Positions 24,387 to 34,100 of a DNA stretch of 40,017 nt are shown one piece after another. The position numbers were made by a program, and so were the translations under genes. Below the pieces are notes generated by a model. That model was not told the DNA's origin. It ran no database searches and saw nothing but the letters and a program-made list of their open reading frames with translations. The DNA is from an uncultured Oscillospiraceae bacterium (GTDB taxonomy: Bacteria; Bacillota_A; Clostridia; Oscillospirales; Oscillospiraceae): positions 1 to 40,017 of the forward strand of contig CAAEDK010000289.1 in the NCBI GenBank assembly GCA_900754605.1, read 5' to 3'. Position 1 is the stretch's first letter, and every line of letters starts with the position of its first letter.

Positions 24387-24630
24387 TATGAGATTCCTTT
24401 CTCGGCACGGCGGTGGTTCGTTCAGACTTTCTGCCAGGAAGGGGAAAATGTCCAAACTCTGCGCCAGTCCGCGCCGCTGTAATAAGGCTGTGCCAGTTCA
24501 GACTATGAGGGTGGGAGAAAGGGGGTGCGGAACCTTGAAAAAAATTTGCCGGACCCACTAGGCAAAAGAGGAGAATTATATTAAAATAGAAAAGAACAAA
24601 GTTTGAAAAACACGCAAGGAGGGAATTCGG
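24387..24630. other. Divergent intergenic region between the ZIP gene and pyrH
   Basis: These 244 bases hold no gene. They contain a direct repeat GTTCAGACT (24420-24428 and 24496-24504), a plus-strand GCCGCTGTAATA tract that recalls the cobalamin riboswitch core, and an AT-rich stretch (24567-24615) before pyrH that should hold its promoter. I could not place -35 and -10 boxes with confidence. Confidence 0.4.
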
Positions 24631-25347
24631 GTGGAAAATCCGAAGTATAAACGTGTACTGCTGAAAATCAGCGGAGAGGCTCTGGCTGGGGATGCAACCC
24701 GGGGGCTGGATTTTAATGTGATCGGCCAGGTGTGCGACGTGGTCAAGCGCTGTGTACAGCTGGGCGTGCAGGTAGGTATCGTTGTAGGCGGCGGGAATTT
24801 CTGGCGCGGAGTCAAGGACGGCGGAGATCGGATGGTCCGGGTCCGGGCTGACCACATGGGGATGCTGGCCACCGCCATCAACGCCCTGGCCGTGGCTGAT
24901 GTACTGGAGCAGAAGGGCGTGGAGGTCCGTGTGCAAACTGCCATCGAGATGCGTGCCATGGCAGAACCCTATATCCGGTCTAAGGCCATCCGCCACCTGG
25001 AGAAGGGCCGTGTGGTCATCTTTGGCTGTGGCACCGGGAACCCCTTCTTCTCCACAGATACGGCGGCAGTGCTCCGTGCAGCGGAAATCGATGCCGATGT
25101 GATCCTGTTGGCCAAGAATATCGACGGCGTATACTCCGCCGATCCTAAGAAGGTGCCAGATGCGGTGAAGTATGATTCTATCACCTATTCGGATGTGCTG
25201 GCCCAGCGGCTTCAGGTTATGGACTCCACCGCCACTTCGTTGTCCATGGATAATAAGATCCCCGTGCTCCTGTTTGCACTCAAGGATCCGGAGAACATCC
25301 TGCGGGCCGTGATGGGTGAGAAAATCGGTACGATCGTCCAGGGCTAA
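24631..25347 (+). CDS. pyrH: UMP kinase
   Basis: The 238-residue amino-acid-kinase-fold enzyme phosphorylates UMP to UDP. Seen: [14 protein letters not shown] (about 7-20), [10 protein letters not shown] (about 51-60), [14 protein letters not shown] (about 72-85), [16 protein letters not shown] (about 131-146) and [16 protein letters not shown]. The start is GTG with GGAGGG in front. In most Firmicutes rpsB and tsf precede pyrH; here they do not. frr follows after 42 bases, the conserved pair. Confidence 0.96.
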   Translation: MENPKYKRVLLKISGEALAGDATRGLDFNVIGQVCDVVKRCVQLGVQVGIVVGGGNFWRGVKDGGDRMVRVRADHMGMLATAINALAVADVLEQKGVEVRVQTAIEMRAMAEPYIRSKAIRHLEKGRVVIFGCGTGNPFFSTDTAAVLRAAEIDADVILLAKNIDGVYSADPKKVPDAVKYDSITYSDVLAQRLQVMDSTATSLSMDNKIPVLLFALKDPENILRAVMGEKIGTIVQG

Positions 25348-25389
25348 GTCCCAGGGCAGAACAATGAAACGGAAAGGAAGATCAGACCA

Positions 25390-25944
25390 ATGAGCTCCGA
25401 GACAAATGTGTATGATCAAAAAATGCTGAAGACCATCGAGGTCGTCAAATCCAACTTTGCCTCCGTTCGGGCGGGCCGGGCCAACGCCGGCGTGCTGGAC
25501 CGTATTACCGTAGAATACTACGGGACGCCTACCCCCCTGAATCAGGTGGCCGCGATCTCCTCCCCGGATCCCCGAACCCTGGTGATCCAGCCATGGGACA
25601 GCAGCCTGCTGAAGGCTGTGGAGAAGGCGATTCAAATCTCTGACTTGGGTATCAATCCCCAGAATGATGGCCGTGTAGTCCGCCTGGCCTTCCCGCAGTT
25701 GACGGAGGAGCGCCGCAAGGACCTGACCAAACAGGTGCGCAAGTACTGTGAGGATGGAAAGGTAGCCATTCGGAATATCCGCCGGGACGCTATGGAGGAC
25801 TTTAAGAAGAAAAAGAAGGCCTCCGAGATCACGGAGGATGACCTGAAGCAGATGGAGAAGGAACTTCAGGATATGACCGATAAGCACTGCAAGGATATCG
25901 ACGAGTTGACAGTTAAGAAAGAGCAGGAACTGATGGCTGTCTAA
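25390..25944 (+). CDS. frr: Ribosome recycling factor
   Basis: The 184-residue protein works with EF-G to split ribosomes after termination. It has the usual two domains: a three-helix bundle at the ends and a beta domain in the middle. Seen: VRAGRANAGVLDRITVEYYGTPTPL split around residues 26-48, VIQPWDSSLLKAVEKAIQ, NPQNDGRVVRLAFPQLTEERR, and RKYCEDGKVAIRNIRRDAM. The ATG follows GGAAAGGAAG. Length is standard. Confidence 0.96.
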   Translation: MSSETNVYDQKMLKTIEVVKSNFASVRAGRANAGVLDRITVEYYGTPTPLNQVAAISSPDPRTLVIQPWDSSLLKAVEKAIQISDLGINPQNDGRVVRLAFPQLTEERRKDLTKQVRKYCEDGKVAIRNIRRDAMEDFKKKKKASEITEDDLKQMEKELQDMTDKHCKDIDELTVKKEQELMAV

Positions 25945-25954
25945 CATACAGGAA

Positions 25955-26022
25955 CCTCCGGCGGGCCGGAGGCTCGGGGTGCGGGATGCCTGAGGCCCAC
26001 GGGGCCAGGCGTTCTGCACCCC
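25955..26022 (+). repeat. Two GC-rich hairpins between frr and uppS
   Basis: The first hairpin pairs CCTCCGGC with GCCGGAGG (25955-25972). The second pairs GGGGTGC with GCACCCC (25976-26022) and continues with GCCT/AGGC and GGCCC/GGGCC stems up to a three-base loop. No T run follows, so it is not a standard terminator. It may be a processing or stabilising element, or a small dispersed repeat. Confidence 0.55.
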
Positions 26023-26097
26023 CCTGTGTGTGGTGGGGACAAGTTGGCCCCGGCAAGATCACACTGTGGAGTTTTGACTGTCTGGAAGGATCATATT

Positions 26098-26838
26098 ATG
26101 CTCTTTTTTAAACCAGCGGAGGAGGCCCAAGCGGATTTGACCTGCCTGCCCCGCCACATTGCCATTATTATGGATGGAAACGGCCGTTGGGCGAGGAAAC
26201 GGGGACTGCCCCGCACTGCCGGACACGCTGCGGGGGCGGAAACCTTCCGCACAATCGCCACCTATTGCAAAGAAATCGGCCTGGAGTATCTGACGGTTTA
26301 CGCCTTTTCAACTGAGAACTGGAAGCGTCCGCCGGAGGAGGTTGGGGCAATCATGGGGCTGCTGAAAAAGTACCTCCTTGAGGCCATAGGTCAGATGGAG
26401 CGGGACCGAGTGAAGATGGAGTTTTTTGGGGATCTATCGCCGTTGCCTCAGGAGCTTCGTGACCTGTGTCAGCGCACACGAGAGATCTCGACCCACTATG
26501 AGGGATGTCAGGTCAACATCTGCCTTAATTATGGGGGACGGGACGAACTTCTGCGGGCTGCTCGGGCCTATGCGCAGGACTGCCTGGAGGGGAGAGCGGA
26601 CCCTAACCATCTTAATGAAGCGCAGTTTTCCGGCTATTTATTTTCACGGGGAGTGCCGGACCCGGATCTTATCATCCGACCCAGCGGAGAGTTGCGGCTA
26701 TCTAATTTTTTGCCGTGGCAGTCCGCATATTCGGAATTTTATTTTACAGACGTGCTGTGGCCTGACTTTTCTAAGGAGGAACTCCACCGGGCCATCGCGG
26801 CCTATCAGAGCCGCAGCCGCCGATTCGGAGGTGTGTGA
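26098..26838 (+). CDS. uppS: Isoprenyl transferase (undecaprenyl diphosphate synthase)
   Basis: The 246-residue cis-prenyltransferase extends farnesyl diphosphate to the C55 lipid carrier for peptidoglycan. Seen: the catalytic IIMDGNGRWARKRG (about 23-36, Asp26), HAAGAETFR, YLTVYAFSTENWKRP (about 64-78), and the C-terminal PDLIIRPSGELRLSNFLPW with SEFYF (about 187-215). The ATG at 26098 follows GGAAGGA; a frame extension upstream to 26026 lacks family similarity and overlaps a hairpin. cdsA begins just after the stop. Confidence 0.95.
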   Translation: MLFFKPAEEAQADLTCLPRHIAIIMDGNGRWARKRGLPRTAGHAAGAETFRTIATYCKEIGLEYLTVYAFSTENWKRPPEEVGAIMGLLKKYLLEAIGQMERDRVKMEFFGDLSPLPQELRDLCQRTREISTHYEGCQVNICLNYGGRDELLRAARAYAQDCLEGRADPNHLNEAQFSGYLFSRGVPDPDLIIRPSGELRLSNFLPWQSAYSEFYFTDVLWPDFSKEELHRAIAAYQSRSRRFGGV

Positions 26839-26839
26839 T

Positions 26840-27658
26840 TTGGTCACGCGGATCATTGTATCAGTGGTGCTGGCCCCACTTTTTTTTGTGATACTGTTTT
26901 TCCTGCCTCCAGTGTATCTGGCGGTGCTGATAGCTGCAATTTGCGCTCTGGCTTCTTATGAACTGCTGCGGGCCACTGGTGTAGCCCACCACAACGGGCT
27001 GTATTGCTTCACTGCTATTGCGGCGGCAGCCATCCCGCTGGGGCAGTGGTTGGAGCAGGGATCTCTGGTAGCTGGAATCGCTGCAGTACTTCTGGTGATC
27101 ACGTTGTTTTACATCGCAATCCGGCTGTACGATGAGGAGCGAGCTATCCGGGTGGAGGATGTGCTGCTCTGCTTCTTTGGCGGGCTGATGATTCCCATGG
27201 CCCTGTCGACTCTGGTGGTTTTGAAGGGAATGGAGCATGGACGCTATCTGGTCCTCCTGCCGGTAATTTGTGCGTTTCTTACCGATGCCGGTGCTTATTT
27301 TGCTGGAGTTTTTCTTGGAAAGCACCGTGGGATCACCAAGGTCAGCCCAAATAAATCCCTGGAGGGGTACATCGGCGGTATCCTGTCTGGTGCACTGTTT
27401 CTGCTGCTATATGGTGTGATCCTGCGGCAGTTCGCAGGACTGGAGGTTTCACTGCCGGTGATGGCAGTATACGGCCTGCTGGGCAGCGCAGTGACTGAAC
27501 TGGGCGACCTGTCCTTTTCCCTGATCAAACGGCAGTTTGGTATCAAGGACTACGGGAATCTTCTGCCAGGACATGGTGGAATGCTGGATCGCTTTGACTC
27601 AATGTCTTTTGTTGCACCTATCATGCTGATTCTAGTGACGGTGCTTCCAGCATTTTGA
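26840..27658 (+). CDS. cdsA: Phosphatidate cytidylyltransferase
   Basis: The 272-residue integral membrane enzyme makes CDP-diacylglycerol from phosphatidic acid and CTP, the entry to phospholipids. It has about seven to eight hydrophobic helices. The family signature lies at about 226-253: SLIKRQFGIKDYGN, LLPGHGG and MLDRFDSM. FLTDAGAYFAG (about 144-154) and KVSPNKSLEGYIGG (about 168-181) also fit. I chose TTG at 26840 because GGAGG lies eight bases before it and one base separates it from the uppS stop; a GTG at 26831 is also in frame. Confidence 0.93.
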   Translation: MVTRIIVSVVLAPLFFVILFFLPPVYLAVLIAAICALASYELLRATGVAHHNGLYCFTAIAAAAIPLGQWLEQGSLVAGIAAVLLVITLFYIAIRLYDEERAIRVEDVLLCFFGGLMIPMALSTLVVLKGMEHGRYLVLLPVICAFLTDAGAYFAGVFLGKHRGITKVSPNKSLEGYIGGILSGALFLLLYGVILRQFAGLEVSLPVMAVYGLLGSAVTELGDLSFSLIKRQFGIKDYGNLLPGHGGMLDRFDSMSFVAPIMLILVTVLPAF

Positions 27659-27715
27659 GCAGTCCGATTGGATATCTGTTCCTGTCCATCTATGTGCATA
27701 GGAAGGAATTTTAAT

Positions 27716-28858
27716 ATGAGCAAACGAATTTCAGTTTTAGGGTCCACAGGTTCCATCGGGCGGCAATCATTGGAAGTGATTGCCGCCTGCGGCATGGAGG
27801 CGGCCGCTCTGACAGCCAATTCCAATGTAGAGCGGATGGAGGAGCAGGTCCGGCAGTTTAAGCCGGAATTGGCAGTCATGATGGACGAATGGGCGGCAGC
27901 TGATCTGCGTGTCCGTCTGGCGGATACCCCAGTGCGAGTGGCTGCTGGAATGGAGGGCCTTTTGGAGGCTGCAGAGCTGCCCTCTGCCGATACGGTGCTT
28001 ACAGCAGTGGTGGGAATGATCGGGCTGAGGCCTACCATGGCCGCCATCCGGGAGGGTAAGCGCATTGCTTTAGCTAACAAGGAGACACTGGTATGCGCCG
28101 GGCAGCTGGTGATGGAGGAGGCCCGGGACTTCGGTGCAGAGATCCTGCCTGTGGACTCAGAGCACTCTGCGCTCTTTCAGTCTCTCCAGGGCTGCCGGGA
28201 TCGGGGAGAGGTACGCCGTCTTATCCTGACCTGCTCCGGCGGGCCATTTTTCGGCAAAACACGCGCTGAACTGCAAGGAGTGACAAGGAAAGACGCTTTG
28301 CAGCATCCGAACTGGTCCATGGGGGCGAAAATTACCATTGACTCAGCTACACTGATGAATAAGGGCCTGGAGTTTATCGAGGCAATGCATCTATACCAGA
28401 TGCCTCCGGAGAAAATTTCCATTGTGATCCACCGAGAGAGTATCATTCACTCCTTGGTGGAATACTGTGACAATGGAATGATTGCCCAACTGGGTGCCCC
28501 GGATATGCGCCTGCCCATTCAGTACGCTCTGACATGGCCCAGGCGGACGGCGGGACCGTCTGATCCTCTGGATCTATGTAGCTGTGGCCCGCTGACCTTT
28601 GCCCAGCCAGATTTGGATACCTTCCGTTGTCTGGATCTTGCCCTGAAAGCGGCCCGGACCGGTGGAACGGCGGGTGCCATCCTCAACGGGGCCAATGAGG
28701 CGGCGGTTGCCCTCTTTCTGGAGGATCGAATTGGATTCCTGGAGATCTCAGACCGGGTTGCTCTGGCTCTGGATCGGGTTCCAGTGATCCAGACGCCATC
28801 TATGGCCCAGATTCTGGAGGCAGATCAGGCGGCCCGTGAGGCTGTTCTCAGCGCCTGA
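27716..28858 (+). CDS. dxr: 1-deoxy-D-xylulose-5-phosphate reductoisomerase
   Basis: The 380-residue NADPH enzyme of the second MEP pathway step is the target of fosmidomycin. Seen: the nucleotide-binding VLGSTGSIGRQSLE (about 6-19), ANKETLVCAG (about 119-128), the metal site PVDSEHSALFQSLQG (about 144-158), TCSGGPFF, HPNWSMGAKITIDSATLMNKG (split about 201-221), and EFIEAMHLY. The ATG at 27716 follows GGAAGGAA. It sits between cdsA and rseP, the usual firmicute order. Confidence 0.96.
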   Translation: MSKRISVLGSTGSIGRQSLEVIAACGMEAAALTANSNVERMEEQVRQFKPELAVMMDEWAAADLRVRLADTPVRVAAGMEGLLEAAELPSADTVLTAVVGMIGLRPTMAAIREGKRIALANKETLVCAGQLVMEEARDFGAEILPVDSEHSALFQSLQGCRDRGEVRRLILTCSGGPFFGKTRAELQGVTRKDALQHPNWSMGAKITIDSATLMNKGLEFIEAMHLYQMPPEKISIVIHRESIIHSLVEYCDNGMIAQLGAPDMRLPIQYALTWPRRTAGPSDPLDLCSCGPLTFAQPDLDTFRCLDLALKAARTGGTAGAILNGANEAAVALFLEDRIGFLEISDRVALALDRVPVIQTPSMAQILEADQAAREAVLSA

Positions 28859-28892
28859 CAGGAGTCAGAATTTAAAGCGTGTGGGAGGATCT

Positions 28893-29957
28893 ATGCTCTA
28901 CATCATCTTAGCCATCCTTATGTTTGGGCTGCTGATTGCGGTCCATGAATTTGGTCATTTTGCGGCCGCAAAGCTATTTGGAATTCAGGTCAACGAATTT
29001 TCCATTGGTATGGGGCCTGCTCTTCTGAAAAGACGAAAAGGAGAAACGCTTTACAGCATCCGGACGCTGCCGATTGGCGGCTACTGCGCCATGGAGGGGG
29101 AGGATGAGCAGTCTTCCAATCCCAGGGCGTTTGGTAATGCGGCAGCTTGGAAACAGTTCGTGGTCCTGTTTGGAGGGGCGGCGATGAATTTCCTGACCGG
29201 ACTGCTGATTATTTTGGTTCTCTATGCTCCGGTTCAGGGGTTCAGGATCCCGGTGTACAGTGGTGCGGAGCCTGGCTATGGAGCGGAAAACTGTGGGCTT
29301 CAGCCAGGAGATCGATTTCTGTCAGTAGAGGGGCACAGAGTCTTGGTATATGGGAATGTGCCCCTCTATCTGAGCCGGGCCGGAGATTGTGTGGACCTGG
29401 TGGTGGAGCGGAACGGGGAGAAACTTCGGTTGGATGATGTGTACCTGCCCTACCAGACCCATGTGGATAAGAATGGGGCCGAGATTCAGCGGCGAGGGAT
29501 CAACATTGGGTGGGAGGTAGATCCGCCTACAGTAGTCAATAAGCTCCGCTATGCCTGGAACACTGCGATGGATTATGTCCGCACAGTGTGGCTCAGTCTC
29601 AGTGACCTGCTCCGGGGGGCAGTGGGCCTGCGCGATCTGTCTGGCCCGGTCGGGATCGTGAATACCATGTCCCAGGTAGGGAGCCAAGCACCAACGGCAG
29701 CCGATGCCGCCCGAAGTCTGCTGGATCTGGCGGCCCTGATCGCAGTCAACTTGGCGGTGATGAACCTGCTTCCGCTGCCGGCGTTGGACGGTGGACGGAT
29801 TTTTTTCCTGCTGCTGAATGGCGTCTTGTTCGCCCTGTTCCAGAAAAAAATCCCGGCAAAGTATGAGGGCTATGTCCACATGGCTGGAATGGCGGGGCTG
29901 CTGGCCCTATCTCTACTGGTGACATTCAGCGATATTGGAAAGCTACTCGGTGTCTGA
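28893..29957 (+). CDS. rseP: RIP metalloprotease RseP (site-2 protease)
   Basis: The 354-residue intramembrane zinc protease cuts single-pass membrane proteins. The zinc motif HEFGH is at about 18-22 in the first helix; the third ligand is in NLLPLPALDGGR (about 290-301). One PDZ domain lies between (about 115-180; GLQPGDRFLSVEGHRV). Four membrane segments are seen. The ATG follows GGGAGGA and lies 34 bases after dxr; upstream in-frame codons overlapping dxr are unlikely. In Bacillus the counterpart RasP trims anti-sigma factors and signal peptides. The local substrate is unknown. Confidence 0.94.
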   Translation: MLYIILAILMFGLLIAVHEFGHFAAAKLFGIQVNEFSIGMGPALLKRRKGETLYSIRTLPIGGYCAMEGEDEQSSNPRAFGNAAAWKQFVVLFGGAAMNFLTGLLIILVLYAPVQGFRIPVYSGAEPGYGAENCGLQPGDRFLSVEGHRVLVYGNVPLYLSRAGDCVDLVVERNGEKLRLDDVYLPYQTHVDKNGAEIQRRGINIGWEVDPPTVVNKLRYAWNTAMDYVRTVWLSLSDLLRGAVGLRDLSGPVGIVNTMSQVGSQAPTAADAARSLLDLAALIAVNLAVMNLLPLPALDGGRIFFLLLNGVLFALFQKKIPAKYEGYVHMAGMAGLLALSLLVTFSDIGKLLGV

Positions 29958-29999
29958 GCCGCCAGAACACGGCGGATGTTTGGAAAGGAAGGAATTGCA

Positions 30000-31037
30000 G
30001 TGACCAAACAGATCATGGTGGGCGGGATCCCGATGGGGGGAGGTGCCCCAGTGACCATCCAGTCTATGACCAATACCCGTACAGATGATGTGGAGGCTAC
30101 TCTATATCAGATCCGGAAGCTGGCTGCCGCGGGCTGCGAGGTCATTCGTGTGGCAGTGCCTGACCAGGCGGCTGCCCGCGCGGTTGGAAAAATTAAGGAG
30201 GGGAGCCCAATCCCTGTAGTGGTGGACATCCACTTTGACTATAAGCTTGCCCTGGAGGCCATCGCCGCCGGGGCAGACAAGGTGCGCATCAACCCAGGAA
30301 ATATCGGAGGAGAGGACCGGGTGAAGGCAGTAGCCAACGCCTGCCGCCAGCGGAACATCCCCATTCGGATCGGGGTCAACGGCGGGTCCTTGGAAAAGGA
30401 AATTCTTGCCAAATATGGCCGAGTATGCCCTGAAGCCATGGTGGAGTCGGCCTTTGGACATATCCGTCTGCTGAACAAGTTCGACTTTGATGACATCTGT
30501 ATCTCCCTGAAATCCTCCAGCGTGCCTATCACCATGAGAGCCTATCAGCTGATGAGTCAGAAAAGTGATTATCCTTTACATATTGGCGTGACGGAGGCGG
30601 GGACAGTCCGTATGGGAACGCTGAAATCTGCTGTGGGGATCGGCGGTTTATTGGCTATGGGCATCGGGGATACCATGCGGGTCTCCCTGTCTGCCGACCC
30701 GGTGGAGGAGGTGTATGCCGCCCGGGATATCCTGCGGGCAGCGGGGATTCGCCGAGAGGGGGCGGAACTAGTGTCTTGTCCTACCTGTGGGCGGACTCGG
30801 ATTGACTTGATCGCGTTGGCCGGACAGGTAGAGGAACGATTGAAAACGGTGGACAAGCCCATTACTGTGGCGGTCATGGGCTGTGTGGTAAACGGCCCAG
30901 GTGAGGCTAGCGCCGCAGACTGCGGAATTGCAGGCGGCTTGGGGGAGGGTTTGCTGTTCAAGAAGGGACAGATCATTAAAAAGGTTCCCCAAGATCAGCT
31001 GGTAGATGAGTTGTTTGCCCTGATTGAGACATTATAA
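30000..31037 (+). CDS. ispG: 4-hydroxy-3-methylbut-2-en-1-yl diphosphate synthase
   Basis: The 345-residue [4Fe-4S] enzyme of the MEP pathway reduces the cyclic diphosphate MEcPP to HMBPP using ferredoxin or flavodoxin. Seen: PVTIQSMTNT with the TIM-barrel half (about 1-235), DIHFDYKLALEA, RINPGNIGG, and the cluster cysteines in SCPTCGRT (about 258-265) and MGCVVNGPGEA (about 291-301). The GTG at 30000 follows AAGGAAGGA and gives a normal N-terminus; an ATG at 29976 is less likely. It follows rseP after 42 bases. Confidence 0.95.
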   Translation: MTKQIMVGGIPMGGGAPVTIQSMTNTRTDDVEATLYQIRKLAAAGCEVIRVAVPDQAAARAVGKIKEGSPIPVVVDIHFDYKLALEAIAAGADKVRINPGNIGGEDRVKAVANACRQRNIPIRIGVNGGSLEKEILAKYGRVCPEAMVESAFGHIRLLNKFDFDDICISLKSSSVPITMRAYQLMSQKSDYPLHIGVTEAGTVRMGTLKSAVGIGGLLAMGIGDTMRVSLSADPVEEVYAARDILRAAGIRREGAELVSCPTCGRTRIDLIALAGQVEERLKTVDKPITVAVMGCVVNGPGEASAADCGIAGGLGEGLLFKKGQIIKKVPQDQLVDELFALIETL

Positions 31038-31104
31038 GAGAGGCGGAAAAGCAGCCGGTAAGCCGCTGTGATGGTAGAGAAGATTTGAGGAGAAGCATAG
31101 GGTT

Positions 31105-34100
31105 ATGTCCAAAAAGATCCCGTTTTTAGAGATGTTTGCCGCACTGACACAGTGGGCGGAGTTTGTCAACGCCATGGAGGGCTGGGTGATCACAGAGGCA
31201 GCTATCGATCGTTCAAGCCGCAGTGCAGTTGTGACAGTAGAAGGGGCCGATGGAGCCGGGCCCAATCTGGTCATTCAGGCGGAGGAGGCAGTGGCCCGGT
31301 GTTATGGATTGAATTCTGTAAAGTTAAACTGCATTACAGATAAAAAGGAACTGAATCATGCGGTATCCGCTGAAGTGATCCCGGCAGAGGAACAGACACA
31401 GACAGATACCGGAGCAGGGGCGCACGAAGCAGAGGAGGACGCCTTCGCCCGGGCGGAGGCCATCCGGGCGGCCGCACTGAAAAAGGTTCGGACAGCCGCA
31501 CCTTCCTCTGGAAAGGGCAAGGGCGGAAATGAGAAACGGGGGAAGGGCCGTTCTATCTATGGGAAGCCCATCAAGCGTGCCCCTGTTCCCATCGGAGATC
31601 TGGAACTGGATATGGGTATGGTGGTAGTGGAGGGCGATGTGTTCGCCGTGGACCACCGGGAACTGAAAAAGCGGGGGGCCTGGGTGACCGCCTTTGACAT
31701 TACCGATTATACCGGATCGATTCGGGTGAATAAATTTTTCCCAGGGGATGAGGGCAAGGTCCTGGTGGACGGAGTCAAGAAGGGAATGCGGCTGCTGGTT
31801 CAGGGCCGGCTGAACATGGACCGCTTCTATGGCGATATGGTGCTGGAGCCAGTGGCTGTGATGGCCGCGGAGCAGCATGTGCGCATGGACAACGCTCCGG
31901 AGAAGCGGGTGGAACTCCATCTGCACACCAATATGTCCGCCATGGACGCTCTAACGGCGGTGGGCTTCAAGACGGACTCCACCATCGGTACTGACAAGAA
32001 TGTGATCAAGCGGGCGGAGGCCTGGGGGCATCCGGCCATCGCTATTACAGACCACGGTGTGGCCCACGCCTTTCCCAATGCTAAGCACTCAGCGAAGAAA
32101 ATTAAGGTGCTTTTCGGTGTAGAGGCCTACTACATCAATGATGTGGACGACCGGGTGGTGGTTCACGGACAAACGGATGCCCCATTTTCGGATGAGATCG
32201 TCTGCTTTGACATCGAGACCACCGGACTGAACAAGAAGTACGAGGTTATCATCGAAATCGGCGCAGTGGTACTGAAAAATGGGGAGATCACCGACCGCTT
32301 CAACACCTTTGTATCCCCAGGGCGTATCCTGAGCCCAGAGATCATTCACCTCACCGGCATCACCGATGAGATGCTGGAGGGAGCTCCCTCCCAAAAGGAG
32401 GCGCTTGAGGCATTTCTGGAATTTGCCGGAAGCCGCCCCTTGGCGGCCCACAACGCCGACTTTGATATGGGCTTTATTGCTGCGGGCTGCCGAAAATACG
32501 GCATTCCCTTCCACAACCCATCGGTAGACAGTCTGATCCTGGCCCAGAACCTACTGCCGGAGCTGGGAAAATACAAGCTGGACATCGTGGCAGAGTACTT
32601 ACATTTGCCTGCCTTCAACCACCACAGGGCCAGCGATGACGCGGCTACTGTGGCCTATATGCTGCCCCACTTTTTCAAAAAGCTGGAGGAGATGGGGCTG
32701 CGTACCCTGGGGGAGATCAACCCCGCTATGCCCAAGCTGCGCCGGGGAGGCGGAAAGATGCGCCGAAAGCCTAAGCATCTCATCGTCCTGGCCAAAAATC
32801 AGACGGGGCTGCGCAACCTCTATAAGTTGATCTCTCTGTCCCAGCTGGAGCACTTCAAACGCTATCCCATCATGCCAAAGTCCCTCATCAACGAGAACCG
32901 AGAGGGCCTCATCATCGGCTCGGCCTGCGAGGCGGGAGAATTGTTCCAGGCAGTGGTGGATGGGAAAGACTGGGAGGAACTCAAGCGTATTGCCTCCTGG
33001 TACGATTATTTGGAGATCCAGCCCTTGTGCAACAATATGTTTATGCTCCGCAAAGGGATCGTAAAAAATGAGGAGGAACTGCGGGATTTTAACCGCACCA
33101 TTGTTCGCTTGGGAGAGGAGATGGGCAAGCCGGTGTGCGCCACCGGGGATGTTCACTTCCTGGATCCGGAGGATGAGGTCTACCGGCATATCCTGTTGGC
33201 CTCCAAGGGCTTTGAAGATGCGGACGAGTCCTTGCCTATCTACTTCAAGACCACCGAAGAGATGCTCCAGGAGTTTTCCTATCTGGGGAAGGAGAAGGCC
33301 CGAGAGGTGGTAGTGACCAATACCAACCTGATTGCCGACTGGTGCGACCCAATCGACCCGCTGCCCCAGGGACTGTTTGCACCTAAATTGGAGGATTCCG
33401 ATGGAGAACTGAAGCGGCTAGTGTGGGGGAAAGCCCATGAACTTTATGGAGAAAATCCCCCCAAGATCGTCACCGACCGAATCGAGGTAGAACTGGGCGA
33501 CATCATCCGGTGTAAATACGATGTGATCTATATGTCTGCTCAGAAGCTGGTGCAGAACTCCTTGGAGCACGGATACCTGGTGGGCTCCCGAGGCTCGGTG
33601 GGCTCCTCCCTGGTGGCTTTCATGTCCGGCATCACCGAGGTGAATTCGCTCCCCGCTCACTACCGTTGCCCAAAGTGCAAGCACTCCGACTTCGACTATG
33701 CCAGGGATCCCGCCCACCCTTACGGCTGCGGGGCGGATATGCCGGATGCGGTGTGTCCTGTGTGCGGCACAAAGTATGTGAAGGACGGCTTCAACATCCC
33801 CTTTGAGACCTTTTTGGGTTTCGGAGGCGACAAGGTGCCCGACATCGATCTGAACTTCTCCGGTGAGTACCAGGCCAACGCTCACCGCTACACTTTTGAA
33901 CTGTTCGGCCAGACCCATGTGTTCCGGGCAGGTACCATCGGGGCGGTGGCGGAAAAGACGGCCTTCGGCTATGTAAAAAAGTATCTGGATGAGCGGGGAC
34001 GGATTGTTTCAAAGGCGGAGGAGAACCGCCTGGCCATCGGCTGCACAGGGGTCAAGCGCACCACCGGCCAGCACCCCGGCGGCATGGTGGTCATCCCCCA

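Noticed and set aside
24538..24566. TTTGCC/GGCAAA hairpin with a T run on the minus strand
   Set aside because: It has terminator form, but no minus-strand gene precedes it; the stem is only 6 bp. Not listed as a terminator.
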